Shown here piece after piece: positions 25,638 to 34,206 of a DNA stretch of 64,000 nt. The notes under the pieces are model-generated. The model ran no database searches. It was not told the DNA's origin and was given only the letters and a program-made list of their open reading frames with translations. The stretch is from Streptomyces sp. A3M-1-3 (GTDB lineage: Bacteria > Actinomycetota > Actinomycetes > Streptomycetales > Streptomycetaceae), in contig NZ_JANAVP010000014.1 of the NCBI RefSeq assembly GCF_024213665.1, forward strand, positions 1-64,000, read 5' to 3'. The translations under genes and the position numbers were made by a program. Every line of letters begins with the position of its first letter. Position 1 is the first letter of the stretch.

Positions 25638-27275
25638 TCAGTCTCCGCGGGTGAAGGTTCCCAGGCCGTTCTTGTCGAGGTATTCGACGCGGACCTTGTC
25701 GGCCGTGTCCCGGCCTCCGACGGTGAAGGTGACGCCGGTGAGTCCGACCGCGTTCTCCCCCTTGGTCGCGAAGCTGAAGGTGTCCCCGTCGTAGTGCGTG
25801 AGGGGGAACCGCATCCCCTTCGGGCCGAGCTGCAGCGTGAGCCTGCCGTTCTCGCCCGCTGTGACCACGGCTTTCCCGTAGTAGGCGTTGTCGTACGTGC
25901 CGGTGTACGCGCTGCCGGCGCGGGCGGGCTCGGCATCGGCGGGCGGATGGGCGTAGTCCGTGGGTGATTTGGCCTCCTCTTCCTCCTTCGCGTAGATACC
26001 GCCCACCAGCGGCAGCCAGTCGGCGCTGGGTCTGCCGTTCTGGGCGGTGTCGAAGAAGTCGAGGGCGACGGCGTCGGCCATGCCGACGGGTTCGCCGTTG
26101 GTGAGGATGACGATGCCCAGCTGCTCGCCGGGCAGCAGCGTCACATTGGTGTTGGCGCCGAGTGCGAATGCGCCGGAGTGTGAGAGACGGAGTCTGCCGT
26201 GGTCGTCGTAACTGACGTTCCAGCCCAAGCCGTAGAAGCCGGCGCGGCCGGCCGGGGCCGCCGGCGGCTGGGAGACGATCTCGGGCAAGTGGGTGCGTTC
26301 CAGGCTCTCGGCGTCGATGATCTGCCGACTGTCGATCTTCCCGTTCGCCAGCTGCAACCGCAGCCACCGGGTCATGTCACGGGCAGTGGAGCTGACACCG
26401 CCGGCCGGAGCCTGCGCGTCCGCATCACGCACGAAGGCCGCCCGCCAGTTGCCGTCGTCAGACTTCACATGGGTGACGGCCTTGTCCGGGGCCTGCTCGT
26501 AGTCGGCGAAGCGGGAGCTGGTGGAATCCATCCCGGCCGGCTTGTACAGCGTGTCCTCGCTGAGCTTCTCCCAGCCGACGCCCTTGGCGCGGGCGACGGC
26601 TTCCGCGGCCGCGGTGAGGCCGAAGTTGGTGTACGCGTAGCTCGCGCGGAACGGGGCCGGCGGCTCGTACCGCAGGTGACTCAGGATGTACGGACGGTCG
26701 TAGCCGAGGTCCTCCAGGAGATCCCCGGCGTGGTTGGGCAGGCCGCTGCGGTGCGAGAAGAGATCCGCGACGGTCACATGACGCGTCACCCAGGGGTCCT
26801 TGAGGGCGAAGCCGGGAAGATGTCCGGCCACTGGCTCGTCCCAGCTGACGACTTTGTCCCCAACGGCCCCGGCGACGACGGTGGAGGCGAGCGGCTTGGA
26901 GAGCGACGCCAGCTGGAAGACCGTGTCCGGCCCGACTTCCGCCGACTGGCCGACCCTCCGCTCGCCGAAGCCCTTCAGGTAGACCACCCGGTCCTGGTAC
27001 ACGACGCCCACGGCCGTCCCGGGCACGCCGGTGCGTCGCATCGCGCTCTCGACGACCCCGTCGAGCTTGCCGAGAGCAGCATCCACCTCCGCCCTGGTGA
27101 GCTGTGGCGGGGGCTGGGGAGGAGGCGCCTGTGGAGCGGACGGCGAAGGCGACGGCGAGGGGCCCGGCGCAGCGGCACCGGAGGTCAGGGCGGTCGTCCC
27201 AGCAAGCAGGACGACCAGGCCCGATCCGGCGAGCGTACGACTCGTGCGGTGACGCACGCGCTTCGCGGGGCGCAT
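25638..27275 (-). CDS. secreted/lipid-free serine hydrolase, beta-lactamase class C fold
   Basis: 545 aa from the ATG at 27275. Signal peptide (about 1-35), a Pro/Ser-rich linker (PGPSPSPSPSAPQAPPPQ), then the class C-like domain with S124-x-x-K127 (ASLSK), Y215-T-N (AYTNFG) and the HSG equivalent of KTG (RLSHSGAF). The C-terminal about 100 residues look like a DUF3471-type beta domain (GTYDNAYYGKAVV). Relatives include esterases, D-aminopeptidases and penicillin-binding proteins; true beta-lactamase activity is not implied. No good ribosome site is seen at the ATG, so the start is uncertain and the frame is open to 27476. Confidence 0.88.
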   Translation of the reverse strand: MRPAKRVRHRTSRTLAGSGLVVLLAGTTALTSGAAAPGPSPSPSPSAPQAPPPQPPPQLTRAEVDAALGKLDGVVESAMRRTGVPGTAVGVVYQDRVVYLKGFGERRVGQSAEVGPDTVFQLASLSKPLASTVVAGAVGDKVVSWDEPVAGHLPGFALKDPWVTRHVTVADLFSHRSGLPNHAGDLLEDLGYDRPYILSHLRYEPPAPFRASYAYTNFGLTAAAEAVARAKGVGWEKLSEDTLYKPAGMDSTSSRFADYEQAPDKAVTHVKSDDGNWRAAFVRDADAQAPAGGVSSTARDMTRWLRLQLANGKIDSRQIIDAESLERTHLPEIVSQPPAAPAGRAGFYGLGWNVSYDDHGRLRLSHSGAFALGANTNVTLLPGEQLGIVILTNGEPVGMADAVALDFFDTAQNGRPSADWLPLVGGIYAKEEEEAKSPTDYAHPPADAEPARAGSAYTGTYDNAYYGKAVVTAGENGRLTLQLGPKGMRFPLTHYDGDTFSFATKGENAVGLTGVTFTVGGRDTADKVRVEYLDKNGLGTFTRGD

Positions 27276-27493
27276 ACTGCCATTGAACGCCCGATGCGGA
27301 CCGTTGTCGCCCGAAACTGCCGCGCCGGCCGTCCGGCAGGCGACGACGCCGAGGGGCCGACAGGACTGTACCCACGTACCCGACAAGGCTGTCCGGACTG
27401 GCCGATTGCGGATGGACCCGCCGACGCAACCGCTCAAGTCGCAGGCGTCGGCGGCGACTTCCGGGCGCCGTATCAACGCGCTTGGGTCCGGGC

Positions 27494-28150
27494 TCAGTTG
27501 CCCGCGACGTCCTTCAACGCGACGGCGACAGGCTTCGATCCGGAGATCAGTTCCAGGGTCAGCCCGGCCGTCGCCGGGGTGTCGATCAGCTCCGAGAGGA
27601 CCGCAGCCACGTCGTCGCGCGAAACCGGGCCTCGGCCGGTGGCGGCCTCCAGGCGGACCAGGCCGGTGCCCGCGTCGTTCGTCAGGGAGCCCGGCCGCAG
27701 GATCGTCCAGTCCAGGCCGAGCCGGGTCTTCACGTACTCGTCGGCCTCGCCCTTGGCCCGCAGATACGCGTCGAACACCTCGTCGCCCGGGTGCTTGGCG
27801 TCGGCGCCCATCGACGAGACGACGATGTACCGCCGTACGCCCGCACGCTCTGCCGCGTCCGCGAAGAGCACGGCCGCGCCGCGGTCCACCGTGTCCTTGC
27901 GTTCGACGCCGCTGCCGGGCCCCGCGCCTGCCGCGAAGACCGCCGCGCCCGCCCCCTGGAGTACCGCCGCGACCTGCTCCAGCGAGGCCGATTCCAGGTC
28001 GCAGAGTACGGGTTCGGCGCCCACCTCCCGCAGGTCGTCGCCCTGCTCGCGCTTGCGGATGATGCCCGCGACCTCGTACCCGCGCGCGGCGAGCAACCGC
28101 TCCAGCCGCAGCGCGATCTGACCATGTCCACCCGCGATGACGATGCGCAT
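27494..28150 (-). CDS. NAD(P)-binding atypical SDR / NmrA-like protein
   Basis: 218 aa from the ATG at 28150. The Rossmann start MRIVIAGGHGQIALRL has the glycine pattern GxxGxxxxxL. YIVVSSMGAD (SS) and YLRAKGEADEYV (Y...K) follow in the usual places, and a WTILRPGSLTNDAGTG segment is typical of NAD(P)H-binding protein 10 / YwnB-like families. Substrate unknown. It precedes the serine hydrolase on the same strand with a 218-nt gap. Confidence 0.85.
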   Translation of the reverse strand: MRIVIAGGHGQIALRLERLLAARGYEVAGIIRKREQGDDLREVGAEPVLCDLESASLEQVAAVLQGAGAAVFAAGAGPGSGVERKDTVDRGAAVLFADAAERAGVRRYIVVSSMGADAKHPGDEVFDAYLRAKGEADEYVKTRLGLDWTILRPGSLTNDAGTGLVRLEAATGRGPVSRDDVAAVLSELIDTPATAGLTLELISGSKPVAVALKDVAGN

Positions 28151-28194
28151 GTCTACGACCGTACGCCGCGCGACCGGGCCTCGCTCACGGTCCC

Positions 28195-28257
28195 CGATCA
28201 CGGTCCCTGATCCCTGATCACGCTCACGGATCGCGGTCCCTGATCACGGGCCCGGAT
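28195..28257. repeat. short irregular direct repeats
   Basis: Repeated GGTCCCTGATC and GATCACGG words between the SDR gene and the amidohydrolase. They are likely slippage products. No gene or terminator is visible in them. Confidence 0.5.
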
Positions 28258-29491
28258 CGGGACGCCCCTGCCGCGGCAGGTCGAGTGCCACCGCGGCGGC
28301 CGAGTCGCAGTACTCGCGCACCGCGCTGGTCCGCGCCACCACCCGGCCCCGGTGGATCACGATCCTGCTGTACGCCAGGGAGAGCACCCCCGCGAGCCGG
28401 TCGCCCCGAACCGCGAGCAGCTCGGCCGGGAAGCCCGCCTCCACCCGTACCTCCGGCAGGCCCAGCGCGTCCCGGGCCGCCGCGCTGATCGCCTCGTACG
28501 CCTCCTGCGTCCGCAGCCCGCCCTGCGAGGCCAGCAGATAGGCGGCCTCCAGCGGGTCACCGCGACCCACCGGGTTGCTGACGTCCCGCAGCGCACCGCT
28601 GCCGGCGGCCACCCTGACCCCGGCCGTCCGCAGCAGCCGCACCGGAGCGGTCCGCGGTCCGCGCCGCTCAAGGGCGCCGCAGTCGCCCTGCGGCAGGCAG
28701 ACCACGGTGACGCCGGCCGCGGCGAGCTGGTCGGCGGCGCGGCCGGCGACGTCCAGGGGGAGCCGGGACAGCCCGCCGCACGGGCCGATCGTGACGCCGG
28801 GCCGCAACCCGCCGGCCATCGCCGCGAGGCGCGCGAGCCGGGCCGGATCGTCACCGTCCGTATGCAGGTCTACGGGACAGCCGTGTTCGGCGGCGACCTC
28901 CAGGACCGTCTGCGCGTACCCCGTCGGATCGGGGTCGAGGTCCGGGCAGCCACCCACCACCGAGGCGCCCATCTTCACCGCGTCGCGCAGCATCGCGACC
29001 CCGTCGGCCCCGGCCGCCCCGGTGAGCAGCCGGGGCACGGCGACGGCCGTGAGGTCGCTGAGCCCGCGCAGCGAGCGGCGGGCCTGGAGCACTGCCTGCA
29101 TGGGCCCGAGCCCCTGCACATCGCCGATGCGTACGTGCGAGCGCAGCGCGGTGGCGCCGTGCCCGAGCTGGAGCAGCGCGGCCTCGGTGGTGCGCCGCTG
29201 GACGTCCTCGATCCCGTACGAGAGGGGGCCTTCGGCGTCGGCGCTGAGCGCGGTGTCGCCGTGGGAGTGCGGCTCGGCGGGGGCCGGCAGCAGCAGGTAG
29301 CCGCTCAGGTCGACGCGGGCGGCGTGGCCGGCCAGGCTGCCGGACGTACCGACCGCCTCGATACGCCCGCCGCTGAGGCGGACGTCCACGGTGCGGCCGT
29401 CGGTCAGCCGCGCGCCGCAGAGCAGCAGCGCCGTACTGTCGGCCGCGCTGTTCGTGGGGGGCTGATGCGGCTGCGGCTGACTGTCGGGCAT
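28244..29491 (-). CDS. amidohydrolase, cytosine-deaminase-like, possibly inactive
   Basis: 415 aa with an amidohydrolase fold: a small beta domain at the ends, the first metal motif PHSHGD (H75, H77), and H210 in VDLHTDGDD. The order resembles E. coli CodA, but from memory CodA needs HTDE (Glu217), a His in the next strand and an Asp in GHDD/GSD. Here these read HTDG, GPCGGL (no His) and GSGALRD (Asp shifted or lost). The metal site is thus at best partial, and deaminase activity is doubtful. The N-terminal 18 residues are Gln/Pro-rich. Neighbours do not suggest a pathway. Confidence 0.78.
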   Translation of the reverse strand: MPDSQPQPHQPPTNSAADSTALLLCGARLTDGRTVDVRLSGGRIEAVGTSGSLAGHAARVDLSGYLLLPAPAEPHSHGDTALSADAEGPLSYGIEDVQRRTTEAALLQLGHGATALRSHVRIGDVQGLGPMQAVLQARRSLRGLSDLTAVAVPRLLTGAAGADGVAMLRDAVKMGASVVGGCPDLDPDPTGYAQTVLEVAAEHGCPVDLHTDGDDPARLARLAAMAGGLRPGVTIGPCGGLSRLPLDVAGRAADQLAAAGVTVVCLPQGDCGALERRGPRTAPVRLLRTAGVRVAAGSGALRDVSNPVGRGDPLEAAYLLASQGGLRTQEAYEAISAAARDALGLPEVRVEAGFPAELLAVRGDRLAGVLSLAYSRIVIHRGRVVARTSAVREYCDSAAAVALDLPRQGRPDPGP

Positions 29492-29741
29492 CGCGCTCCA
29501 GATGGGGCTCGGGCTGCAAGATCACGCAGCGTGAGTCGAGCCTAGGGCGCTGGCCAGCCACCTTGGCGGAGGAGCGCAATAGTCGTACCGGTGTGGTGCG
29601 TGGCGGCTGCTGAGGCGCCTGTGATGGCTTGGCGGAGGGCGCAGTGGGGGGCGCAGTGGAGGGCCGGGCAGAGGGTCGGCAGGGGTGCCTGGATAAGGAT
29701 TTGGGCGATCGGCAGCCGACCGTGTAATGTCTTCATCGCTC

Positions 29742-29814
29742 GCCCCAATAGCTCAGTCGGTAGAGCGTCTCCATGGTAAGGAGAAGGTCTACGGTTCGAT
29801 TCCGTATTGGGGCT
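29742..29814 (+). tRNA. tRNA-Thr (GGT)
   Basis: 73 nt. Acceptor GCCCCAA pairs with TTGGGGC; anticodon GGT in CATGGTAAG; T arm TACGG-TTCGATT-CCGTA. The preceding 250 nt (29492-29741) hold G-rich spacer but no gene I can support. Confidence 0.97.
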
Positions 29815-29827
29815 CTGGTGTGAGAGG

Positions 29828-29849
29828 TTCCCCGCTTTCGGGCGGGGAA
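29828..29849 (+). terminator. hairpin between tRNA-Thr and tRNA-Met
   Basis: TTCCCCGC-TTTCGG-GCGGGGAA, 8-bp perfect stem. It may be a processing site rather than a full terminator, because the next tRNA starts 14 nt later. Confidence 0.5.
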
Positions 29850-29862
29850 CGGATCACATCAA

Positions 29863-29935
29863 AGCGGTGTAGCTCAGTCGGTAGAGCAAGCGGCTCATAA
29901 TCGCTGTGTCACCGGTTCAAGTCCGGTCACCGCTA
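29863..29935 (+). tRNA. tRNA-Met (CAT), elongator type
   Basis: 73 nt. Acceptor AGCGGTG pairs fully with CACCGCT, including a 1-72 A-T pair, which argues against an initiator (C1-A72 mismatch). Anticodon CAT in GGCTCATAATC; T arm ACCGG-TTCAAGT-CCGGT. A lysidine-modified tRNA-Ile cannot be excluded by sequence alone. Confidence 0.93.
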
Positions 29936-30021
29936 CACGCAGTAGCCGATTGTGGGGTCGGTCTCCCGATCGGCTACTCTTTCTTGCGTTCATCCGTCCA
30001 TATCCGTCAAGGAGCACTCAC

Positions 30022-30186
30022 GTGGCTGCCACCGACGTCCGCCCGAAGATCACGCTGGCCTGCGTGGAGTGCAAGGAGCGGAACTACATCACCAAGAAGA
30101 ACCGGCGTAACGACCCGGACCGTCTTGAGATGAAGAAGCACTGCCCGCGCTGCAACTCGCACACCGCGCACCGCGAAACGCGCTGA
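30022..30186 (+). CDS. rpmG: 50S ribosomal protein L33
   Basis: 54 aa from the GTG at 30022 with AAGGAG 8 nt upstream. It has the zinc-binding (C+) form: CVECKERNY and CPRCNSHT carry two CxxC pairs. Actinobacteria often keep a second zinc-free paralogue elsewhere that replaces it under zinc limitation. It follows the Thr and Met tRNA genes, the usual Streptomyces order. Confidence 0.97.
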   Translation: MAATDVRPKITLACVECKERNYITKKNRRNDPDRLEMKKHCPRCNSHTAHRETR

Positions 30187-30218
30187 CACTGGCGCTGTTT
30201 TCCTCACAGGCACAGGCA

Positions 30219-30250
30219 CGAGGCCGTCCCCTTCACCGGGGGCGGCCTCG
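30219..30250 (+). terminator. terminator after rpmG
   Basis: 13-bp stem with one T-G: CGAGGCCGTCCCC, loop TTCACC, GGGGGCGGCCTCG. It ends rpmG transcription before the dehydratase pair. Confidence 0.8.
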
Positions 30251-30271
30251 CGTCGTTTCCACAGCGTCGCG

Positions 30272-30306
30272 CACCACGCACCACGCAACACGCAACACGC
30301 AACACG
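30272..30306 (+). repeat. five 7-bp tandem repeats in a leader
   Basis: Units CACCACG, CACCACG, CAACACG, CAACACG, CAACACG run head to tail about 40 nt before the first dehydratase gene. They probably lie in its 5' leader or promoter. Confidence 0.8.
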
Positions 30307-30344
30307 CACGCATCAGGCATTCACCACAGCAGGAGGTACGAGCC

Positions 30345-30797
30345 ATGGCGCTCGATCAGTCCTTCGTCGGGCGGTCCTACCCGCCCACCGATCCGTACGA
30401 GGTCGGCCGGGAGAAGATCCGCGAGTTCGCCGAAGCGGTGGGTGACACCAATCCGGCGTACACCGACCCGGAGGCCGCCAAGGCGCTCGGCCACTCCGAT
30501 GTGATCGCGCCGCCGACCTTTGTGTTCGCCATCACGTTCAAGGCTGCCGGCCAGGTCGTCGCCGACCCGCAACTGGGGCTGGACTACAGCCGCGTGGTGC
30601 ACGGTGACCAGAAGTTCGCGTACACGCGCCCGGTCCGGGCGGGGGACCGGCTGTCGGTCACCTCGACCATCGAGGGGATCAAGTCCCTCGCGGGCAACGA
30701 CATCGTGGACATCCGGGGCGAGGTCCACGACGAGTCCGGTGAGCACGTGGTGACCGCCTGGACGAAGCTCGTCTCGCGCGCGGCCGAGGGGAAGTGA
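30345..30797 (+). CDS. MaoC-like dehydratase, non-catalytic-type partner (HadA-like)
   Basis: 150 aa with an N-terminal FAS1/MaoC hot-dog fold. The segment corresponding to the catalytic hydratase motif reads GDTNPAYTDPEAA and lacks the His of D-x-N-P-x-H, as in the structural subunit of mycobacterial HadAB/BC. It ends in a 4-nt overlap zone with the second MaoC gene, indicating a heterodimer that would dehydrate 3-hydroxyacyl thioesters. The ATG at 30345 has AGGAGG upstream. Confidence 0.87.
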   Translation: MALDQSFVGRSYPPTDPYEVGREKIREFAEAVGDTNPAYTDPEAAKALGHSDVIAPPTFVFAITFKAAGQVVADPQLGLDYSRVVHGDQKFAYTRPVRAGDRLSVTSTIEGIKSLAGNDIVDIRGEVHDESGEHVVTAWTKLVSRAAEGK

Positions 30798-30802
30798 CAC
30801 GC

Positions 30803-31231
30803 ATGACAGCGAAGGTTGCGTACGAAGCGGTCGAGGTCGGCACCGAACTGCCGGCCCAGTCCTTCCCGGTGAGCCGCGCCACGCTCGTGCAGTACGCGGG
30901 CGCCTCCGGTGACTTCAACCCGATCCACTGGAACGAGAAGTTCGCCAAGGAGGTCGGGCTGCCGGACGTCATCGCGCACGGCATGTTCACCATGGCCGAG
31001 GCGATCCGCGTGGTCACAGACTGGGCGGGCGACCCGGCCGCGGTGGTCGAGTACGGCGTCCGGTTCACCAAGCCCGTCGTCGTCCCGAACGACGACAAGG
31101 GCGCGCTGATCGAGGTGAGCGCCAAGGTCGCCGCCAAGCTCGACGACAGCCTGGTACGGGTCGACCTGACCGCGACCAGTGCCGGCCAGAAGGTGCTGGG
31201 CATGTCCCGCGCCGTGGTCCGGCTCGCCTGA
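30803..31231 (+). CDS. MaoC-family (R)-hydratase/dehydratase, catalytic subunit (HadB-like)
   Basis: 142 aa from the ATG at 30803. A GTG at 30794 is in frame, but the GAGGGG site lies only 3 nt before it, so I prefer the ATG. The hydratase-2 motif is intact: ASGDFNPIHWNEKFA carries the catalytic Asp and His, followed by DVIAHGMFTMA. It pairs with the preceding gene. Together they resemble the HadAB dehydratase of actinobacterial fatty-acid synthesis, placed next to rpmG and murB. A strong terminator follows. Confidence 0.9.
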   Translation: MTAKVAYEAVEVGTELPAQSFPVSRATLVQYAGASGDFNPIHWNEKFAKEVGLPDVIAHGMFTMAEAIRVVTDWAGDPAAVVEYGVRFTKPVVVPNDDKGALIEVSAKVAAKLDDSLVRVDLTATSAGQKVLGMSRAVVRLA

Positions 31232-31250
31232 GGCGGTCCGAAGCAGGCAG

Positions 31251-31274
31251 GGGCGCCCGTCTCGGCGGGCGCCC
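31251..31274 (+). terminator. terminator after the dehydratase pair
   Basis: GGGCGCCCG, loop TCTCGG, CGGGCGCCC, then TTTC. 9-bp perfect stem starting 20 nt past the stop. Confidence 0.85.
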
Positions 31275-31278
31275 TTTC

Positions 31279-31760
31279 GGAGTGGATCTTCTGGCTGAAC
31301 GTCCCGGTCGGCCTGGCCCTGCTGCCGCTCGCCCGGCTGCGGCTGAAGGAGTCGTACGCCCCGGACGCCCGCCTCGACATCCCCGGCACGATCCTCATCA
31401 GCGGCGGACTCTTCGGCATCGTCTACGCCCTGGTCAACGCGCCGAGGGCTGGACCAGCGCCTGCGTCCTCACCGGGCTCATCGTCGGCAGCGCGCTCGTC
31501 GGCGGGTTTGTCCACCACGGAATCCGCGCCAAGCGGCCGATGCTCCCCATGCGTCTGTCTTCGCCGCCCGGGGTGGATACGAGTCCGGCCGGGCCTTCAC
31601 CGACGGCACCGTCCCGGCGCTCTGGATCGGCGCGACAGCCGTGGCCCTCGCGGCCCTGACCGCGCTGCTGATACCCGGCCGCCGCCGGGCGCGGAAGATG
31701 GCGGCCGAGGGCGTGCAGGACGCGCAGGATGCGGCGGACCGCGAGCCTGTCGCGGTCTGA
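31279..31760 (+). pseudogene. remnant of a DHA2-type MFS drug transporter
   Basis: Pieces of one transporter appear in all three frames: EWIFWLNVPVGLALLPLARL ... FGIVYALVNA (31280 to about 31440), then GWTSACVLTGLIVGSALVGG ... KRPMLPMRL, then GGYESGRAF ... ALWIGATAVALAALTALL to a stop at 31760. The first phrase is the well-known loop of 14-helix MFS exporters. At least two frameshifts, loss of the N-terminal third and an internal deletion of a few hundred residues are evident. It is not functional, and murB starts 71 nt later. Confidence 0.87.
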
Positions 31761-31830
31761 CCCCGTGCGCCGTACGTACGGTCCGCGGCCCCGCCCGAGC
31801 GGTGGAGCCGCGGACCGTACTCTTGTCCCC

Positions 31831-32886
31831 GTGCAGGAACTCCACGACGCCCCCCTCGCCCCGCTGACCACCTTCCGCCTGGGCGGCCCCGCCACCCGGC
31901 TGATCACCGCGACGACCGACGCCGAGGTGATCGCCGCCGTCCGCGAGGCCGATGCGAGCGGCACCCCGCTGCTGATCATCGGCGGCGGCAGCAACCTGGT
32001 GATCGGCGACAAGGGATTCGACGGCACCGCGCTGCGTATCGCGACGCAGGGCTTCCACCTCGACGGTACGAAGCTCGAACTGGCGGCCGGCGAGGTCTGG
32101 GCCGACGCCGTCGCCCGCACCGTCGAGGCCGGCCTTGCGGGCATCGAGTGCCTGGCCGGCATCCCCGGCTCGGCCGGAGCGACCCCGATCCAGAACGTCG
32201 GCGCGTACGGGCAGGAAGTCTCCAGCACGATCACCGAGGTGGTCGCATACGACCGCCGCGCCGACGAGACGGTCACCCTCGCGGGCGCCGAGTGCGACTT
32301 CTCGTACCGCCACAGCCGCTTCAAGCAGGACCCCGAACGCTTTGTCGTGCTGCGCGTCCGCTTTCTGCTGGAGGACGCGGGGGGTCTCTCGGCGCCCCTG
32401 AAGTACCCGGAGACGGCCCGCGCCCTCGGCGTCGAGGCGGGCGAGCGCGTCGCCGCCGCCACGGCCCGCGAGACGGTGCTGCGGCTGCGGGCCGGCAAGG
32501 GCATGGTGCTGGACCCGGAGGACCACGACACCTGGTCGGCGGGGTCGTTCTTCACCAACCCGATCCTGACGGCCGAGGAGTACGCGTCCTTCCTGGCCCG
32601 TACGCATGAGCGGCTCGGCCCGGACATCGCGCCGCCCGCGTTCCCGGCGGGGGACGGGCGTACGAAGACGTCCGCGGCCTGGCTGATCGACAAGGCGGGC
32701 TTCAGTAAGGGGTACGGCACCGGCCCGGCCCGGATCTCGACCAAGCACACCCTCGCCCTCACCAACCGGGGGGAGGCGACGACGGAGGACCTCCTCGCCC
32801 TGGCCCGGGAGGTCGTGGCGGGAGTGCGCGAGGCGTTCGGCGTCACCCTCGTCAACGAGCCGGTGACGGTCGGCGTGCAGCTCTAG
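31831..32886 (+). CDS. murB: UDP-N-acetylenolpyruvoylglucosamine reductase
   Basis: 351 aa from the GTG at 31831. It reduces UDP-GlcNAc-enolpyruvate to UDP-MurNAc using NADPH and FAD in peptidoglycan synthesis. FAD-binding features: TTFRLGGPA, IIGGGSNLVI, and IPGSAGATPIQNVGAYGQEV; the active-site Ser is in SAGSFFTNPI, and the final KHTLALTNRGEAT segment is typical. Type I layout. I see no good ribosome site; transcription or translation may start very close to the GTG. Confidence 0.95.
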   Translation: MQELHDAPLAPLTTFRLGGPATRLITATTDAEVIAAVREADASGTPLLIIGGGSNLVIGDKGFDGTALRIATQGFHLDGTKLELAAGEVWADAVARTVEAGLAGIECLAGIPGSAGATPIQNVGAYGQEVSSTITEVVAYDRRADETVTLAGAECDFSYRHSRFKQDPERFVVLRVRFLLEDAGGLSAPLKYPETARALGVEAGERVAAATARETVLRLRAGKGMVLDPEDHDTWSAGSFFTNPILTAEEYASFLARTHERLGPDIAPPAFPAGDGRTKTSAAWLIDKAGFSKGYGTGPARISTKHTLALTNRGEATTEDLLALAREVVAGVREAFGVTLVNEPVTVGVQL

Positions 32887-32907
32887 CCGGATGGGCCGTC
32901 CGGCTCG

Positions 32908-33150
32908 CTAGTACGCGACGCCCACCGCCTGCTTCAGGGTCGCCGGGTCGTCCGTCATCCTCAGCATCGCGTGCGCCACGTCGGCCCGGCCGATCGAGTT
33001 GCCGCCGCGGTCCTGCGCGGAATCTCCGTTGACGACGAGGAACGGCGCTCCGCACCCTGAGCCGGGTGAAGCCGAGGATGACGCCAAGGAGCGGGACCAG
33101 CTGCGGCCCGCCTCCCAGGCCCGGACGCTCGTCCAGAAGAGCGTGGTCAA
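32908..33150 (-). pseudogene. C-terminal remnant of an NAD(P)H-binding oxidoreductase
   Basis: The last about 43 codons (VVNGDSAQDRGGNSIGRADVAHAMLRM ... LKQAVGVAY) match the end of NAD(P)H-binding SDR-like proteins, with the ISRADVAHA-type motif. Upstream the frame turns into unrelated Ser/Arg-rich sequence, and no Rossmann start is found before the convergent murB or the adenosine deaminase. It is a decayed fragment. Confidence 0.6.
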
Positions 33151-33177
33151 GGGACGGCCCGCGCTGGTCGGCTCGCT

Positions 33178-34206
33178 TCAGTCGGCCGGGCCGGCCAGCC
33201 AGTCGTCGACCCCGTCCAGCAGCTTCGCCTGTACGCCCTCCGGCGCCGCCGAGCCCCGTACGGACTGCCGGGCGAGCTCGGCCAGCTCGGCGTCCGTGAA
33301 GCCGTGGTGCCGCCGGGCCAGTTCGTACTGCGCGGCCAGCCGCGAGCCGAACAGCAGCGGGTCGTCCGCGCCGAGCGCCATCGGCACCCCCGCGTCGAAC
33401 AGCGTGCGCAGCGGCACGTCCTCGGGCTTCTCGTACACACCCAGCGCCACATTCGAGGCCGGGCACACCTCGCAGGTCACCCCACGTTCGGCCAGCTTGC
33501 GCAGCAGCCGCGGGTCCTCGGCCGCCCGCACGCCGTGCCCGATGCGCGAGGCGTGCAGGTCGTCGAGGCAGTCCCGTACCGACGCGGGGCCGGTCAGCTC
33601 ACCGCCGTGCGGCGCCGCCAGCAGCCCGCCCTCCCGCGCGATCGCGAAGGCCCGGTCGAAGTCCCTCGCCATGCCCCGGCGTTCGTCGTTGGACAGGCCG
33701 AATCCGACGATGCCGCGGTCCGCGTACCGCACCGCCAGCCGGGCCAGCGTCCGCGCGTCCAGCGGGTGCTTCATCCGGTTCGCCGCGACCAGTACGCGCA
33801 TCCCGAGGCCGGTCTCCCGCGAGGCGGACTGCACCGCGTCCAGGATGATTTCCAGGGCCGGGATCAGCCCGCCCAGCATCGGCGCGTACGACGTGGGGTC
33901 GACCTGGATCTCCAGCCACCCGGCGCCGTCCCGGACGTCCTCCTCGGCGGCCTCGCGCACCAGTCGGCGGATGTCGTCGGGCGAGCGCAGGCAGGACCGG
34001 GCGATGTCGTAGAGCCGTTGGAAACGGAACCAGCCCCGCTCGTCGGTGGCCCGCAGCTTGGGCGGCTCGCCGCCGGTGAGTGCGTCGGGCAGGTGTACGC
34101 CGTACTTGTCGGCGAGCTCCAGCAGGGTCGTGGGGCGCATCGACCCGGTGAAGTGCAGGTGCAGGTGGGCCTTCGGCAGAAGCGTGAGATCGCGTACGTG
34201 CTCCAT
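33178..34206 (-). CDS. adenosine deaminase family protein
   Basis: 342 aa. The metal and substrate motifs of adenosine/AMP deaminases are present: PKAHLHLHFTGS (H16, H18), PHGGE for the HAGE site, RIGHGVRA, and GADDPLLF for the S/T-DDP site. The first motif reads HFTGS rather than the common HLDGS/HLEGS, so substrate preference may differ from standard adenosine deaminase. It converts (deoxy)adenosine to inosine in purine salvage. The start is the ATG at 34206 with AGGAGGGC upstream. Confidence 0.9.
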   Translation of the reverse strand: MEHVRDLTLLPKAHLHLHFTGSMRPTTLLELADKYGVHLPDALTGGEPPKLRATDERGWFRFQRLYDIARSCLRSPDDIRRLVREAAEEDVRDGAGWLEIQVDPTSYAPMLGGLIPALEIILDAVQSASRETGLGMRVLVAANRMKHPLDARTLARLAVRYADRGIVGFGLSNDERRGMARDFDRAFAIAREGGLLAAPHGGELTGPASVRDCLDDLHASRIGHGVRAAEDPRLLRKLAERGVTCEVCPASNVALGVYEKPEDVPLRTLFDAGVPMALGADDPLLFGSRLAAQYELARRHHGFTDAELAELARQSVRGSAAPEGVQAKLLDGVDDWLAGPAD

